A stretch of DNA of 64,000 bases from Rothia sp. SD9660Na (GTDB lineage: Bacteria; Actinomycetota; Actinomycetes; Actinomycetales; Micrococcaceae), in contig NZ_CP125946.1 in NCBI RefSeq assembly GCF_030064065.1, forward strand, positions 682,001-746,000. The letters run 5' to 3'. Of the stretch, positions 1 through 8,087 are shown one piece after another. Made by a program: the position numbers and the translations under genes. Each line of letters starts with the position of its first letter. Position 1 is the stretch's first letter. The notes beneath the pieces are model-generated. The model made no database searches. It worked only from the letters and a program-made list of their open reading frames with translations, and had not been told where the DNA came from.

Positions 1-145
1 CGAGGAGCGAAGCCGAGCCGGTAAAATTGCGAAGCGACCGGCTCGGCTTCGCGACGAAGTCCTCTTCCGTTAAAAATTTGCCCACGATTGGGCAAATTTA
101 GGAAGTGAGGAGTGCAGCCGAGCCGGTAAAATTGCGAAGCGAACT
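1..145. repeat. Hairpin cluster with 27-base direct repeat
   Basis: Bases 7-22 and 37-52 form a perfect 16-bp inverted repeat. Bases 74-84 and 89-99 form a second, AT-rich hairpin. The 27-base stretch at 11-37, containing GGTAAAATTGCGAAGCGA, recurs exactly at 116-142 without the pairing arm. The block lies beyond the 3' end of the transporter gene and no coding frame stands out. It may be a small intergenic repeat family or the edge of one that continues left of the window. Confidence 0.6.
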
Positions 146-175
146 CCATGTACCTTGCGCGAAGAGTTTCCGTGT

Positions 176-207
176 AAGAAAAGGCCCCCGCTTGGGGGCC
201 TTTTCTT
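176..207 (-). terminator. Rho-independent terminator of the transporter gene
   Basis: Arms 176-189 and 194-207 pair over 14 bp around a 4-base loop. The stem is GC-rich with an A tract on one side and a T tract on the other, so it can work in both directions. It lies 11 bases past the stop of the minus-strand transporter gene. Confidence 0.8.
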
Positions 208-217
208 GTGTGGCTGG

Positions 218-1525
218 TTAGCTGGGGATTAGGCCGTAGACGACGGCTGAGAAGGCTGCGATGCCTGAGATCACCACGAAGATGTTGGAGAGCTTGCCGC
301 GGTAGGGGGCTAGGGTCGGTACCTTGTGGATGGCCCACATGGGCACGATGAAGAGTACTAGGGCCATGACGGGGCCTACTAGCGATTCGATGAGGGAGAG
401 GACGCTGGGGTTCAGCACGGCTGCGATCCAGACGGTGACCACGATAAAGACGTTGATAGCCATGTTGAGGGCTTTGTCACTGATGCGCTTTTTCTCGGGG
501 TCGAAGTTCTTGCGGATAATACCGGCTGCTCCTTCGTGCCCGCCGAGCCAGTGGCCGAAGTATGAGGAAACGATGGCCGCAATAGCTACGATGGGGCCGA
601 GCCAGTTGATGAAGGGGGCATCGAATTCGTTGGCCAGGTAGGAGAGGATGGGGAGGTTGGAGGCGCGGGCTTCAGCTAGGCCGTCCGGGCCGATAGCTAG
701 CACGCAGGACCAGACAAAGCCCATGGTGAAGACGGTCAGAATGATTGAGGTCACGCGTAGCACGCGGGACGCCTTGACCGAAGCGAAGCCGTGGTACTGC
801 TTGCGCATAGCCACTGAGAACTGGGAGATAGCCGCTGCGTGGTAGAAGGAGAAAACGAGCACCGGCAGCATGAGCCAGAGGGTCATGGAGAAGTTGCCGG
901 GGGCTGGCACCTGGCTAAAGCCGTCGAGTGACCAGTGGGGGATGAGGTAGAGGGTGAGCGCGGCGAGAACCAGAATGAGGGGGTAGACCAGGAACTGGGT
1001 GACAGTGAGCATGAGCTTTTGGCCGATCATCATGACGGCACTCATGGCGCCGACGAGCATGGCGGCAAGAAGCCAGCGGGGCAGGGGCTCTAGCCCGAAC
1101 TGGTTAGTGAGAAAGGAATCAACCGTATTGGTAATGCTGACGCCGTAAATGAGCAGGATGGGGTAGATGGAGAGGAAGTAGAGCAGGGTAAAGATCTTGC
1201 CGAAGCCTCGGCCGAAGAATTCTTCGGCTACCTCTGTGATATCTGCTGTTTGTTTGGAGCTGGCGGAGACCATGCGGGAGAGCCCCCGGTGAGCCAGGAA
1301 GGTCATAGGCCAGATCAGGACGGTTGCGGCCAGCAGCGGCCAGACACCGCCGGCGCCCGCGTTGATGGGGAGGAAGAGAATACCCGCGCCGACGGCTGTG
1401 CCGAAGAGGCTGACGGTCCAGGCTGTGTCTGTGCGGTTCCACCCCGGAGCCCGGGTTGCGGCGTCGCCCATTTCGATAGCTGCGGTGGAGACATCGGTGT
1501 ACTCCTTGTTGCCCTTGTGAGACAT
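218..1525 (-). CDS. HAAAP/SdaC-type serine/threonine transporter
   Basis: This 435-residue inner-membrane protein has about eleven hydrophobic segments. After a polar N-terminus of about 30 residues comes a glycine-rich first helix (FGTAVGAGILFLP), as expected for hydroxy/aromatic amino-acid permeases of the SdaC branch, which import serine or threonine by symport. Substrate cannot be read from sequence. The ATG start is preceded by AGGAG at 7-8 bases. A terminator follows directly and the gene is divergent from the SMR gene. In the 85-base divergent region a dyad TCACA-TCGT-TGTGA (1542-1555) lies just upstream of the start and could be an operator. Family call is firm; the serine/threonine assignment is inference. 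Confidence 0.85.
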   Translation of the reverse strand: MSHKGNKEYTDVSTAAIEMGDAATRAPGWNRTDTAWTVSLFGTAVGAGILFLPINAGAGGVWPLLAATVLIWPMTFLAHRGLSRMVSASSKQTADITEVAEEFFGRGFGKIFTLLYFLSIYPILLIYGVSITNTVDSFLTNQFGLEPLPRWLLAAMLVGAMSAVMMIGQKLMLTVTQFLVYPLILVLAALTLYLIPHWSLDGFSQVPAPGNFSMTLWLMLPVLVFSFYHAAAISQFSVAMRKQYHGFASVKASRVLRVTSIILTVFTMGFVWSCVLAIGPDGLAEARASNLPILSYLANEFDAPFINWLGPIVAIAAIVSSYFGHWLGGHEGAAGIIRKNFDPEKKRISDKALNMAINVFIVVTVWIAAVLNPSVLSLIESLVGPVMALVLFIVPMWAIHKVPTLAPYRGKLSNIFVVISGIAAFSAVVYGLIPS

Positions 1526-1541
1526 ACAAAAACTCCTAGAT

Positions 1542-1555
1542 TCACATCGTTGTGA
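1542..1555. promoter_or_regulatory. Possible operator dyad between divergent transporters
   Basis: TCACA and TGTGA are perfect inverted arms separated by TCGT, located 17 bases upstream of the amino-acid transporter start, between it and a TAGAAT-like -10 box read on the minus strand. The arms are in the opposite order to a CRP/GlxR site. Function is a guess from position. Confidence 0.3.
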
Positions 1556-1598
1556 GATACGTGTACTTATTATTCTAGCCTTTTTTGTACGGGGCGTG

Positions 1599-1604
1599 TA
1601 GAAT
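1599..1604 (+). promoter_or_regulatory. -10 box for a leaderless SMR transcript
   Basis: TAGAAT ends six bases before the ATG at 1611, so transcription would start at or next to the start codon. No Shine-Dalgarno sequence is present. This spacing recurs at many genes in the window. Confidence 0.55.
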
Positions 1605-1610
1605 GAGCCT

Positions 1611-1934
1611 ATGCCCTACCTTTTCCTCGCGCTCGCCATTGGCTCCGAAATCATTGCCACCACCCTGCTGAAATACACTGAAGGGTTCACCAAACTGTGG
1701 TTTACCCTGGGGTGCCTGGTGAGCTACGGCTTTGCCTTTTTCATGCTGGCTCTGGCGGTGCGGGACATTCCGGTGGGGGTGGCTTATGCTCTCTGGTCGG
1801 GGTTGGGTACCGCTGCCATCGTCGCCATCGGGGCGGTATTCCTGGGGGAGCCCATCACCCTGGTCAAGGTAGTGGGTATTTCCCTGATTGTCGCCGGGGT
1901 GCTGGTGCTCAACCTAGGCGGGGCTAGCCACTAG
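1611..1934 (+). CDS. Small multidrug resistance (SMR) efflux protein
   Basis: The protein is 107 residues, the standard SMR length, with four hydrophobic helices. Glu13 in the first helix (IGSEIIATT) matches the essential proton/substrate-binding Glu14 of EmrE. The motif GVAYALWSGLGTA in helix 3 and the C-terminal GVLVLNL are typical of the QacC/EmrE/Sug branch, which works as an antiparallel dimer exporting quaternary cations or guanidinium. The sequence does not settle which of these it moves. It overlaps the convergent GNAT gene by a few bases at the 3' ends and appears to be translated from a leaderless mRNA. Confidence 0.92.
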   Translation: MPYLFLALAIGSEIIATTLLKYTEGFTKLWFTLGCLVSYGFAFFMLALAVRDIPVGVAYALWSGLGTAAIVAIGAVFLGEPITLVKVVGISLIVAGVLVLNLGGASH

Positions 1935-2974
1935 TTCTGGTAGCAGATTTCTTCCCAGACGGGCCGGTAGCCCAGCTCCTCATTGACCTTGATCATGGCC
2001 GGGTTGACAGCCGAGTTCATGGTAATAATTTGCCGAATGTGGGGCGCGGACGCCGGCAGTCGGGTATGGCTGAGCACCTTGAGGGTGCGGGAGAGGCCAA
2101 GGCCGCGGTGCTCTGGCATGACCACGGTAGATTCCTGCCAGGCTGAGACATTGCGTGTATCGGTGGGATAGGTCAGGGCTGTTATCGCTGCAATCTTTCC
2201 TTGGTGTAGGGCAGCCGCATACATCAGTTCTTCTCCTGATGTATGGGTTTTCTTCTCTATCTCGCGCAGACGCTCAGGGGTGAAGTCTGAAGCCTCCCAG
2301 CGGACATCTCCAGTGGGTTCATCCACCTCTAGCTGGTGGTAAGCAGCTGCGGCTGACTCTAGGTGTTGTTCGGGAATTTCATGTTCCCAGACCTCAAAGG
2401 TGGAGGCGGGGTCGGCTATTGTCTTGCCCTCAGCCGCCTGCACAAGGTCTGCGGGAAGCGGTAGGGGAGCGATTCTCGTGATAGCAGAATTCTTAGGTTC
2501 TAGGCCCAGAAGATCCGCAACCCTGTTGATGAGCAGGGCGGGGTCGTCCTTGTTGTCATCCTGCATGAGGTAACCGTAGTAGGTGATCTGGGTGCGTCCG
2601 CTGGGCTCGATAGCCTCGGCTAGGGCATGGCGGGTAAGCGCCTCTTCCAGACCTCGCCCTTCAGCCTCGGGGTGGACGGCAAGAAGGAAGTTCAGGCCGT
2701 CCAGATTCTCTTTGAGGGGGAGTGAGACCAGCACAATACCGAGAATCTGCCCCCGAACCTCGGCAACCCAGCGGTGGTTTTCGTAGTAGCTGGAGGGCGC
2801 AAGAATAGCCCGCCGCTCTTCAACCGTTGTGGTTGATGGGAAGCCGTAGAGCTTTTCATCGCAGACAGAATCGAGGGCGTTGAGCTGCTCCATGTCGTTA
2901 TCGGAGTCAAGGTTGATCGGGCGAATGACGATATCCTGGGGTGAAAACTGCGCTACTGTCATGCTGATCAGCAT
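1931..2974 (-). CDS. GNAT-family N-acetyltransferase with two acyltransferase domains
   Basis: About 347 residues hold two GNAT-like halves. The first includes WVAEVRGQILGIVLVSLP followed by an acceptor-loop region EAEGRGLEEALTRHAL; the second has AAITALTYP and the acetyl-CoA loop EHRGLGLSRTLKVLS. Tandem GNATs of this layout occur in actinobacteria and may have one active and one degenerate domain. The acceptor is unknown. The start is uncertain: ATG 2974 lies five bases after CACAAT, ATG 2962 gives MTVAQF, and a TTG at 2998 is also in frame. The 3' end overlaps the convergent SMR gene by four bases. Confidence 0.75.
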   Translation of the reverse strand: MLISMTVAQFSPQDIVIRPINLDSDNDMEQLNALDSVCDEKLYGFPSTTTVEERRAILAPSSYYENHRWVAEVRGQILGIVLVSLPLKENLDGLNFLLAVHPEAEGRGLEEALTRHALAEAIEPSGRTQITYYGYLMQDDNKDDPALLINRVADLLGLEPKNSAITRIAPLPLPADLVQAAEGKTIADPASTFEVWEHEIPEQHLESAAAAYHQLEVDEPTGDVRWEASDFTPERLREIEKKTHTSGEELMYAAALHQGKIAAITALTYPTDTRNVSAWQESTVVMPEHRGLGLSRTLKVLSHTRLPASAPHIRQIITMNSAVNPAMIKVNEELGYRPVWEEICYQN

Positions 2975-3101
2975 AAAATATTGTGCCCTAAGTAACAAGA
3001 GGTGGGTGTGTGGAAGCTGCCTGACCTACTCGCCGGTGGCGGGCGCCCGCACAGGTTGTGGGGCTTAACTGACGCTCCCGCGCCCGCTTGACTCACCCCT
3101 G

Positions 3102-3107
3102 TAAACT
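3102..3107 (+). promoter_or_regulatory. -10 box that sets a GTG start for ychF
   Basis: TAAACT is followed by seven bases and then GTG at 3115. There is no ribosome-binding site before either GTG 3115 or the in-frame TTG at 3088. The leaderless arrangement favours the GTG. Confidence 0.55.
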
Positions 3108-3114
3108 AGAAACC

Positions 3115-4200
3115 GTGGCTTTAACTATTGGAATTGTGGGTCTGCCCAACGTCGGCAAGTCGACCCTCTTTAACGCACTGACCAAAAACAACATCCTGGC
3201 AGCGAACTACCCCTTCGCGACCATCGAACCCAACGTGGGCGTCGTTAACCTGCCCGATGAGCGCCTGGCTCGCCTGGCCGAAATCTACGGTTCCGAGCGC
3301 ATTCTGCCCGCAACCGTCTCCTTCGTCGATATCGCCGGTATCGTTCGCGGCGCCTCTGAAGGCGAAGGCCTGGGTAACCAGTTCCTCGCGAACATCCGCG
3401 AGGCCCACGCCATCGCCCAGGTCGTCCGCGCCTTCGACGACCCCGACGTCATCCACGTCGACGGCAAGGTTGATCCTGCCAGCGATATGGAAACCATCAA
3501 CACTGAGCTGGTGCTGGCTGACCTGCAGACCCTGGAAAACGCTATTCCCCGCCTGGAAAAGGCCGTCAAAATCAAGAAGGGTGACCCCGCCCAGCTTGAG
3601 GAATACAAGAAGGCCCAGGCTGTGCTGGAACAGGGCGACACCCTGATTTCCAAGTACGAAGAAGCCAAAATCGATATGGCCCTGCTCAAGGAGCTGAACC
3701 TGCTCACTTCCAAGCCCTTCATCTACGTCTTTAACTCGGACGAGGGCGTCCTCGCCTCTGAGGAAAAGCAGGCTGAACTGCGCGCCATGGTCGCCCCCGC
3801 TGAGGCCGTCTTCCTGGACGCCAAACTTGAGGCTGACATGGTCGAGCTCTCTGAAGAAGAGGCCCGCGAAATGCTGGAAATGAGTGGCCAGGACGAGTCC
3901 GGCCTCGACAAGCTGGCCCGCGTCGGCTTCTCCACTCTAGGCCTGCAGACTTACCTGACCGCTGGTCCCAAGGAAACCCGTGCCTGGACCATCACCAAGG
4001 GCGACACCGCCCCCCAGGCTGCCGGCGTCATCCACACCGACTTTGAGCGCGGCTTCATCAAGGCAGAGATTGTCTCCTTCTCCGACCTGGACGACGCCGG
4101 CTCCATGGCCGAGGCCAAGGCCCGCGGCAAGGTCCGTATGGAAGGTAAGGATTACATCATGCAGGATGGCGACGTGGTGGAGTTCCGCTTCAACGTTTAG
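3115..4200 (+). CDS. ychF: Redox-regulated ATPase YchF (OBG-like)
   Basis: The protein is a 361-residue universal P-loop NTPase of the Obg/YchF group that uses ATP in preference to GTP and associates with ribosomes. The Walker A is GLPNVGKST near the N-terminus, switch II is [17 protein letters not shown], and the NxxE-type base-recognition region reads FNSDEG. A coiled-coil insertion (about residues 130-190) is followed by the C-terminal TGS domain with [12 protein letters not shown] and the final [10 protein letters not shown]. Length from GTG 3115 matches the family; the longer TTG start would add an unconserved tail. It is monocistronic, with a strong hairpin after the stop. Confidence 0.97.
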   Translation: MALTIGIVGLPNVGKSTLFNALTKNNILAANYPFATIEPNVGVVNLPDERLARLAEIYGSERILPATVSFVDIAGIVRGASEGEGLGNQFLANIREAHAIAQVVRAFDDPDVIHVDGKVDPASDMETINTELVLADLQTLENAIPRLEKAVKIKKGDPAQLEEYKKAQAVLEQGDTLISKYEEAKIDMALLKELNLLTSKPFIYVFNSDEGVLASEEKQAELRAMVAPAEAVFLDAKLEADMVELSEEEAREMLEMSGQDESGLDKLARVGFSTLGLQTYLTAGPKETRAWTITKGDTAPQAAGVIHTDFERGFIKAEIVSFSDLDDAGSMAEAKARGKVRMEGKDYIMQDGDVVEFRFNV

Positions 4201-4224
4201 CCTCCAAACTGGATCTTCCTGTGG

Positions 4225-4290
4225 AAAAGTGCAAGTGCCCCGCGAAAAGTGCGGGGCACTTGCACTTTTTCGATGGCGTCTTAGGTGCGT
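4225..4290 (+). terminator. ychF terminator, first copy of a repeated hairpin
   Basis: Arms 4225-4243 and 4251-4269 pair over 19 bp around GAAAAGT and are followed by a T run. The hairpin and its 3' flank (TTTTTCGATGGCGTCTTA) recur with few changes at 7323-7385, on the other side of the IS block. Confidence 0.85.
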
Positions 4291-4331
4291 GTGCGGACGT
4301 ATGGCGGGCGGGGGGGCTTCTATAGTTTTCG

Positions 4332-4812
4332 TCAAGCCCCCACCGACACACGAGACTCATAAAAACACCCATCCCGCAACATCGCAAACAAAACATTCAA
4401 CCGCTTACGAGCCAACGCCATCACCGCCTGATTATGCCGCTTACCCTCCGCACACTTGCGATCGTAATAAGCACGCGAAGCCTGATCAGCCTTCAACGAA
4501 GCAAAAGCAGATAAGAAAAGCACTCGCTTGAGTGCTTTGTTCCCACGCCGTGAGGCGTGGGAACCCTTAATTGAGGTACCCGATTTTCTATCCACTGGCA
4601 CAATCCCAGCATAAGAAGCCAGATGAGAAGCATCCTTAAAATCCTTACCCACCACCTCAGTTAGAATCCTGGCACTGGTGCGCACACCCACCCCCGGCAT
4701 CGAACGAATAACTGCTGATAAAGGATGAGCTTCCACCAAATCCAGTATCTGCTGCTCTGCTTCACTACGCTGTGCCAGAATCAGCTCAAGCTGGGCAGCT
4801 AGGGCAGAAATG
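4332..4812 (-). pseudogene. IS110-family transposase, 5'-truncated
   Basis: About 160 residues of the C-terminal half of an IS110/IS116/IS902 transposase remain. They include the Transposase_20 helix-hairpin-helix region (SMPGVGVRTSARILTEV), YAGIVPVDRKSG and HASRRGNKALKRVLF. The RuvC-like DEDD domain at the N-terminus is gone: the frame runs into the left inverted repeat of the IS256 element at 4813. The missing 5' side is also where IS110-group elements carry their bridge RNA, so the remnant should be inactive. Confidence 0.85.
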
Positions 4813-4836
4813 GGGACTGTCAGGAAAACGGTGTAA
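4813..4836. repeat. IS256 left terminal inverted repeat
   Basis: The 24 bases beginning GGGACTGTCAG pair with 6128-6151 except for a four-base central difference. They truncate the IS110 fragment on the left. Confidence 0.88.
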
Positions 4837-4869
4837 CCCCCCCCAACCCCAACAGGAGAAAATAACACC

Positions 4870-6114
4870 ATGACAACAGAACACCAACTCGCCCAAAACC
4901 TCATCACCCAAGCCAAAGAACAAGGCCTAGACCTCAGCAGCGACACCCTACTCAAAACCCTCACCCAAGACATCATCCAAGCTGCCCTCGACGAAGAACT
5001 CACCGACCACCTCGGCTACCCCAAACACGCCGAAAACCCCAACCAGACAAGCCAAAACACCAGAAACGGCTACCGCACCAAAAGAATCCTCACCGACACC
5101 GTCGGCCCCATCGACATCAAAGTCCCCCGCGACCGCGACGGCTCCTTCGAACCGACCATCGTGCCCAAACGAGCCCGTCGACTCAAAAACGTCGATGAAA
5201 TCATCCTCTCCCTGGCCGCCAAAGGACTCACCTACGGTGACATCGCAGCCCACTTCGAGCAAATCTATGGGGCCAGCATCAGTAAAGACACCATCAGCCG
5301 TATCACCACAACGGTCCTTGACCAGATGAATGAATGGGCCGCCAGGCCCCTAGAAACGGTCTACCTGGCTGTGTTTATCGATGCAATCTACCTGAAAGTC
5401 CGCGAAGGGCAGGTAAGCAACCGCCCCTTCTACGTGGCTATGGGAGTCAACGTCGAAGGCGCTAGGGATGTGTTAGGAATCTGGGCAGGCCCTGAAGGGG
5501 CAGGCGAATCAGCCAAATTCTGGCTACAGATCCTGACCGAGCTGAAGAACCGTGGCACCGCTGATATCTTCTACCTGGTCTGTGATGGGCTCACCGGCCT
5601 GCCTGAGGCCGTGAATGCGGTCTATGAACGCACGATTGTGCAAAACTGCGTCATTCACATGATCCGCAATTCCATGCATTACGCCCCCAGGCAGCACTGG
5701 GAGGCGATTTGCCGGGATTTGAAGCCGGTCTATCAGGCGGTGACCGAGCAGGCTGCGCAGGCGGCTTTGGAGGCCTTTGGGCAGAAGTGGGATGAGAAGT
5801 ACCCGGCTATTAGTGCTTTGTGGTGGCGTCGCTGGGAGGAATTTATTCCTTTTTTGTCGTATGAGATGGAGGTTCGTCGGGTGTTGTATTCGACGAATGC
5901 GATTGAGTCTTTGAATGCTAGGTTGCGGCGTTCTGCCAGGTCGCGTGGGCATTTTGTGTCTGAGGAGTCAGCTTTGAAGTTTATGTATTTGACGGTTCGG
6001 TCTTTGGATCCTTCAGGTGCTGGTGCCCGGCGGTGGATGACTCGGTGGAAGCCGGCATTGAATGCTTTTGCTATTGTTTTTGGTGATCGGTTGCCGCAGG
6101 TGGCTGGTCGCTAG
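4870..6114 (+). CDS. IS256-family (mutator-type) transposase
   Basis: The protein has 414 residues, full length for the family. The N-terminal DNA-binding part includes TRNGYRTKRILTDTVG and the typical VPRDRDGSFEP. The DDE triad can be placed at Asp171 (FIDAIYLKV), Asp239 (VCDGLTG) and Glu346 (STNAIESLN), with the family C/H signature VQNCVIHMIRNS between the second and third residues. The ATG is preceded by AGGAG at about ten bases. Third-position bias shifts along the gene: the first half is C-ending rich and the second half G/T-ending rich. No frameshift or stop interrupts it, so it is probably active. Confidence 0.95.
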   Translation: MTTEHQLAQNLITQAKEQGLDLSSDTLLKTLTQDIIQAALDEELTDHLGYPKHAENPNQTSQNTRNGYRTKRILTDTVGPIDIKVPRDRDGSFEPTIVPKRARRLKNVDEIILSLAAKGLTYGDIAAHFEQIYGASISKDTISRITTTVLDQMNEWAARPLETVYLAVFIDAIYLKVREGQVSNRPFYVAMGVNVEGARDVLGIWAGPEGAGESAKFWLQILTELKNRGTADIFYLVCDGLTGLPEAVNAVYERTIVQNCVIHMIRNSMHYAPRQHWEAICRDLKPVYQAVTEQAAQAALEAFGQKWDEKYPAISALWWRRWEEFIPFLSYEMEVRRVLYSTNAIESLNARLRRSARSRGHFVSEESALKFMYLTVRSLDPSGAGARRWMTRWKPALNAFAIVFGDRLPQVAGR

Positions 6115-6127
6115 ATTTGTTGTGGGT

Positions 6128-6151
6128 TTACACCGTTAATCTGACAGTCCC
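6128..6151. repeat. IS256 right terminal inverted repeat
   Basis: This is the inverted partner of 4813-4836. It ends exactly where the IS5-family reading frame resumes. Confidence 0.88.
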
Positions 6152-6492
6152 GACCCGGTGCCCGGGGCCAGGCATGATGCTTACGCCTTCAAACATCATG
6201 GCTTGGAAAGATATCTTGATGAGAGCACTGTGGCTGATAAGGGCTATATCGGGTTGGGGTTGGCTACCCCGGCCAGGCGCAAGCCGGGTCAGCGGCTGAG
6301 TCGGGAGCAGAGGCGGAATAATCGGGTGCTGAATCGGCTGCGGTCGGTGGTGGAGCGGGTTATCGCTCACATCAAGACTTGGCGGATTCTTCATACGGGG
6401 TTTAGGCGGCCGTTGGGGTTGTATGGGCGGGTGTTTGCGGTGGTGCGGGGGTTGGTGTTTTTGGCTGCGGGTGGGACTTTTGAATAAGCCTC
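6152..6492 (+). pseudogene. IS5-family (DDE_Tnp_4) transposase, 5'-truncated
   Basis: The frame is open from the first base after the IS256 repeat to a stop at 6485-6487, giving about 110 residues. PGARHDAYAF, DKGYIGLG, and RSVVERVIAHIKTWRIL match the C-terminal catalytic region of IS5-family transposases, the last holding the DDE glutamate. The N-terminal two thirds are missing. The stretch GGGACTTTTGAATAAGCCTC (6473-6492) looks like the right end of such an element. Inactive remnant. Confidence 0.8.
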
Positions 6493-7311
6493 AATGAACA
6501 GGCCATACTCAATGACGCTAATGGTCTTTTGCTGGCTGAATGGACAAGGCATCGCTGGAATGTGCTGCGGTCGGCGCGTATTAGCTTAGATGAGAGTGCA
6601 TATGACCTGTTAGAAACCGTTCTGGCTACTACCGAGAATGAATATCAGGAATCACGTAAAAAACTTGAGAACTTGTTGAGTACACTCGTTCAACAGTTGA
6701 ATCTGATCAAGGAACTTACCCCAGAGGGAGGGTTGGCTCGTATACCTTTTGGAAAGGGTCGACGCAGCCTAAATTCAGCTGACAAGGCGGAATCATTAGC
6801 CCAAGCAGTCTCAGCGCTAGCTGGAAAAGCTTACCGTGCGCCAGCACAACCAGAACCAAGTTTCACCGTATTTAATCAGGAAGTTGAAGAGTCACTTTAT
6901 CGTATTCTTCGGTGGGCCTTGCCTCCTGGGACTCGGTTGCTGGCCTTTGCGGATGTTAATGAGGGATTCACCAACTCATACTTGGGAATCACAGAGACAG
7001 ACTTCTTTATTGTGAGCTACGGAGATTTGCGGAAGAAGGGGCTGGTGGGTGAGCTTCACCCCCTGGCCGATATTCGCTATGTGCGTTTAGATGAACGAAA
7101 GTCCCGTGACCCGCAGTTGCATATCATCACAAAGGATCAAAATTTCCAGGTTGATTTTGATCGGTGGATTACTTCTGGGGAGAACCTCTCTCAGGCTCGT
7201 AGGCTAGCAGATATTTTGGCAACCGTAATGAATCTTCCTGTAGACGAGAAAAAGAATGACCCAATCTTCGAGCTGGAGGGTCAAAAGCAGCTATCGGGGG
7301 GAAGCAAGTAA
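6484..7311 (+). pseudogene. 5'-truncated gene with a C-terminal PH-like domain
   Basis: I do not recognise a named family. The frame is open from 6484, right at the IS5 end, and reads NEQAILNDANGLLLAEWTRH before the first candidate start (TTG 6529, which would give 260 residues). No ribosome-binding site precedes that TTG, so the original gene probably began inside deleted DNA. Residues about 40-75 after the TTG are predicted coiled coil. The C-terminal half (LLAFADVNEGFTNSYLGITE then FFIVSYGDLRKKG and HPLADIRYVRL) has the alternating strand pattern of bacterial PH-like domains. Its base composition is lower in GC than the neighbours, which suggests acquisition. A short functional protein from TTG 6529 cannot be excluded. 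Confidence 0.5.
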
Positions 7312-7322
7312 GAGCCTGTCTT

Positions 7323-7385
7323 AAAGTGCACGTGCCCCGCGAAAAGTGCGGGGTACGTGCACTTTTTCAATGGCATCTTAAATGT
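7323..7385 (+). terminator. Second copy of the repeated hairpin terminator
   Basis: Arms 7323-7340 and 7348-7365 pair over 18 bp around GAAAAGT with a T run after them. The sequence is nearly the same as 4225-4290, including the downstream TTTTTCAATGGCATCTTA. It closes the truncated gene and marks the right edge of the IS block. Confidence 0.8.
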
Positions 7386-7468
7386 GGTTGCGGTGTGTCG
7401 TCCGCCGCTCCTCAGCACGCTTTGGCACAATAGGAGATAACAAGCCCCCTGATGAAAGAAGGTTTATC

Positions 7469-7966
7469 ATGAAAGCACGTCTAGCGTTCATCGCCGGTGC
7501 AGGTATCGGCTACGTACTGGGTGCCCGTGCAGGCCGCGGCCAGTACGAAAAGATCAAGACCCAGGCCACCAACATCTGGAACGACCCCAAGGTACAGAAC
7601 GGCATCAAGACCGCCGAAGAGACCATCAAGGAACAGGCTCCCGTTGTTGCTGAAAAGGCCAAGGAAGCAGCTGTAGCCGGTACCGAAAAGGCTAAAGAAG
7701 CAGCCGCCGCTGGCACCGAAAAGGCCAAGGAAAAGGCTGAAGAGGTCAAGGACGCCCACGCCCACGCCCAGGCTAAGGCCGAAAAGCAGGCTGAAAAGGC
7801 AGAAGCTAAGGCCAACAAGGAAACCGAGAAGGCTGTAAAGAAAGCTGAAAAGGAAACCGAGAAGGCCGACAAGAAGGCCCAGAAGCTAGTCGATGAGGCT
7901 CCCGCCGATGTTATCTCAGATCCCGCCACCGACATGAACGACGAAGGCCCCGCTCCCACCAAGTAA
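7469..7966 (+). CDS. YtxH-like membrane-anchored Ala/Lys/Glu-rich protein
   Basis: The protein has 165 residues. A short N-terminal hydrophobic segment with GAGIGYVLGARAGRGQYEKI resembles the YtxH-type anchors common in actinobacteria. From about residue 45 onward it is a long highly charged helix built on imperfect repeats of KAKEAA(V/A)AGTE and EKA-KKAEKETEKA, resembling late-embryogenesis or stress proteins. The ATG at 7469 has AAGAAGG seven bases upstream. A larger open frame from 7382 lacks any initiation signal and crosses the promoter region. Role in envelope stress is only inferred from this class. Confidence 0.75.
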   Translation: MKARLAFIAGAGIGYVLGARAGRGQYEKIKTQATNIWNDPKVQNGIKTAEETIKEQAPVVAEKAKEAAVAGTEKAKEAAAAGTEKAKEKAEEVKDAHAHAQAKAEKQAEKAEAKANKETEKAVKKAEKETEKADKKAQKLVDEAPADVISDPATDMNDEGPAPTK

Positions 7967-7979
7967 GCCCTCTAGATAC

Positions 7980-8032
7980 AATTCCACAACCTCCCGCTCC
8001 TTCCAGTCCGAGGAGCGGGAGGTTTTTGTCTT
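7980..8032 (+). terminator. Terminator after the YtxH-like gene
   Basis: The arms CCTCCCGCTCCT and AGGAGCGGGAGG pair around TTCCAGTCCG and are followed by TTTTTGTCTTTCTTTC. This is a textbook intrinsic terminator. Confidence 0.85.
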
Positions 8033-8087
8033 TCTTTCTGGGATAATGAGAGCGACCAAAATTTTCACCTAACCGATGGAGATTTCC

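Larger units (their letters stand above)
4813..6151 (+). mobile_element. Complete IS256-family insertion sequence
   Basis: The element is about 1.34 kb, bounded by 24-base imperfect terminal inverted repeats at 4813-4836 (GGGACTGTCAGGAAAACGGT at the tip) and 6128-6151. These differ only in the GAAA/ATTA segment and one end base, and enclose one transposase gene. IS256 elements normally leave 8-9-bp target duplications. Here the left flank CAGAAATG and right flank GACCCGGT do not match, and the two flanks belong to different broken transposases. The copy itself looks intact. Confidence 0.9.

Noticed and set aside
3088..3107. TTGACT as a -35 box for the ychF -10 TAAACT
   Set aside because: The spacer is only eight bases; a similar TTG-8-TAGAAT spacing at the SMR gene is probably chance.
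6117..6299. Short open frame starting at the IS256 right end
   Set aside because: It crosses the terminal repeat and overlaps the IS5 remnant, which explains the sequence better in another frame.
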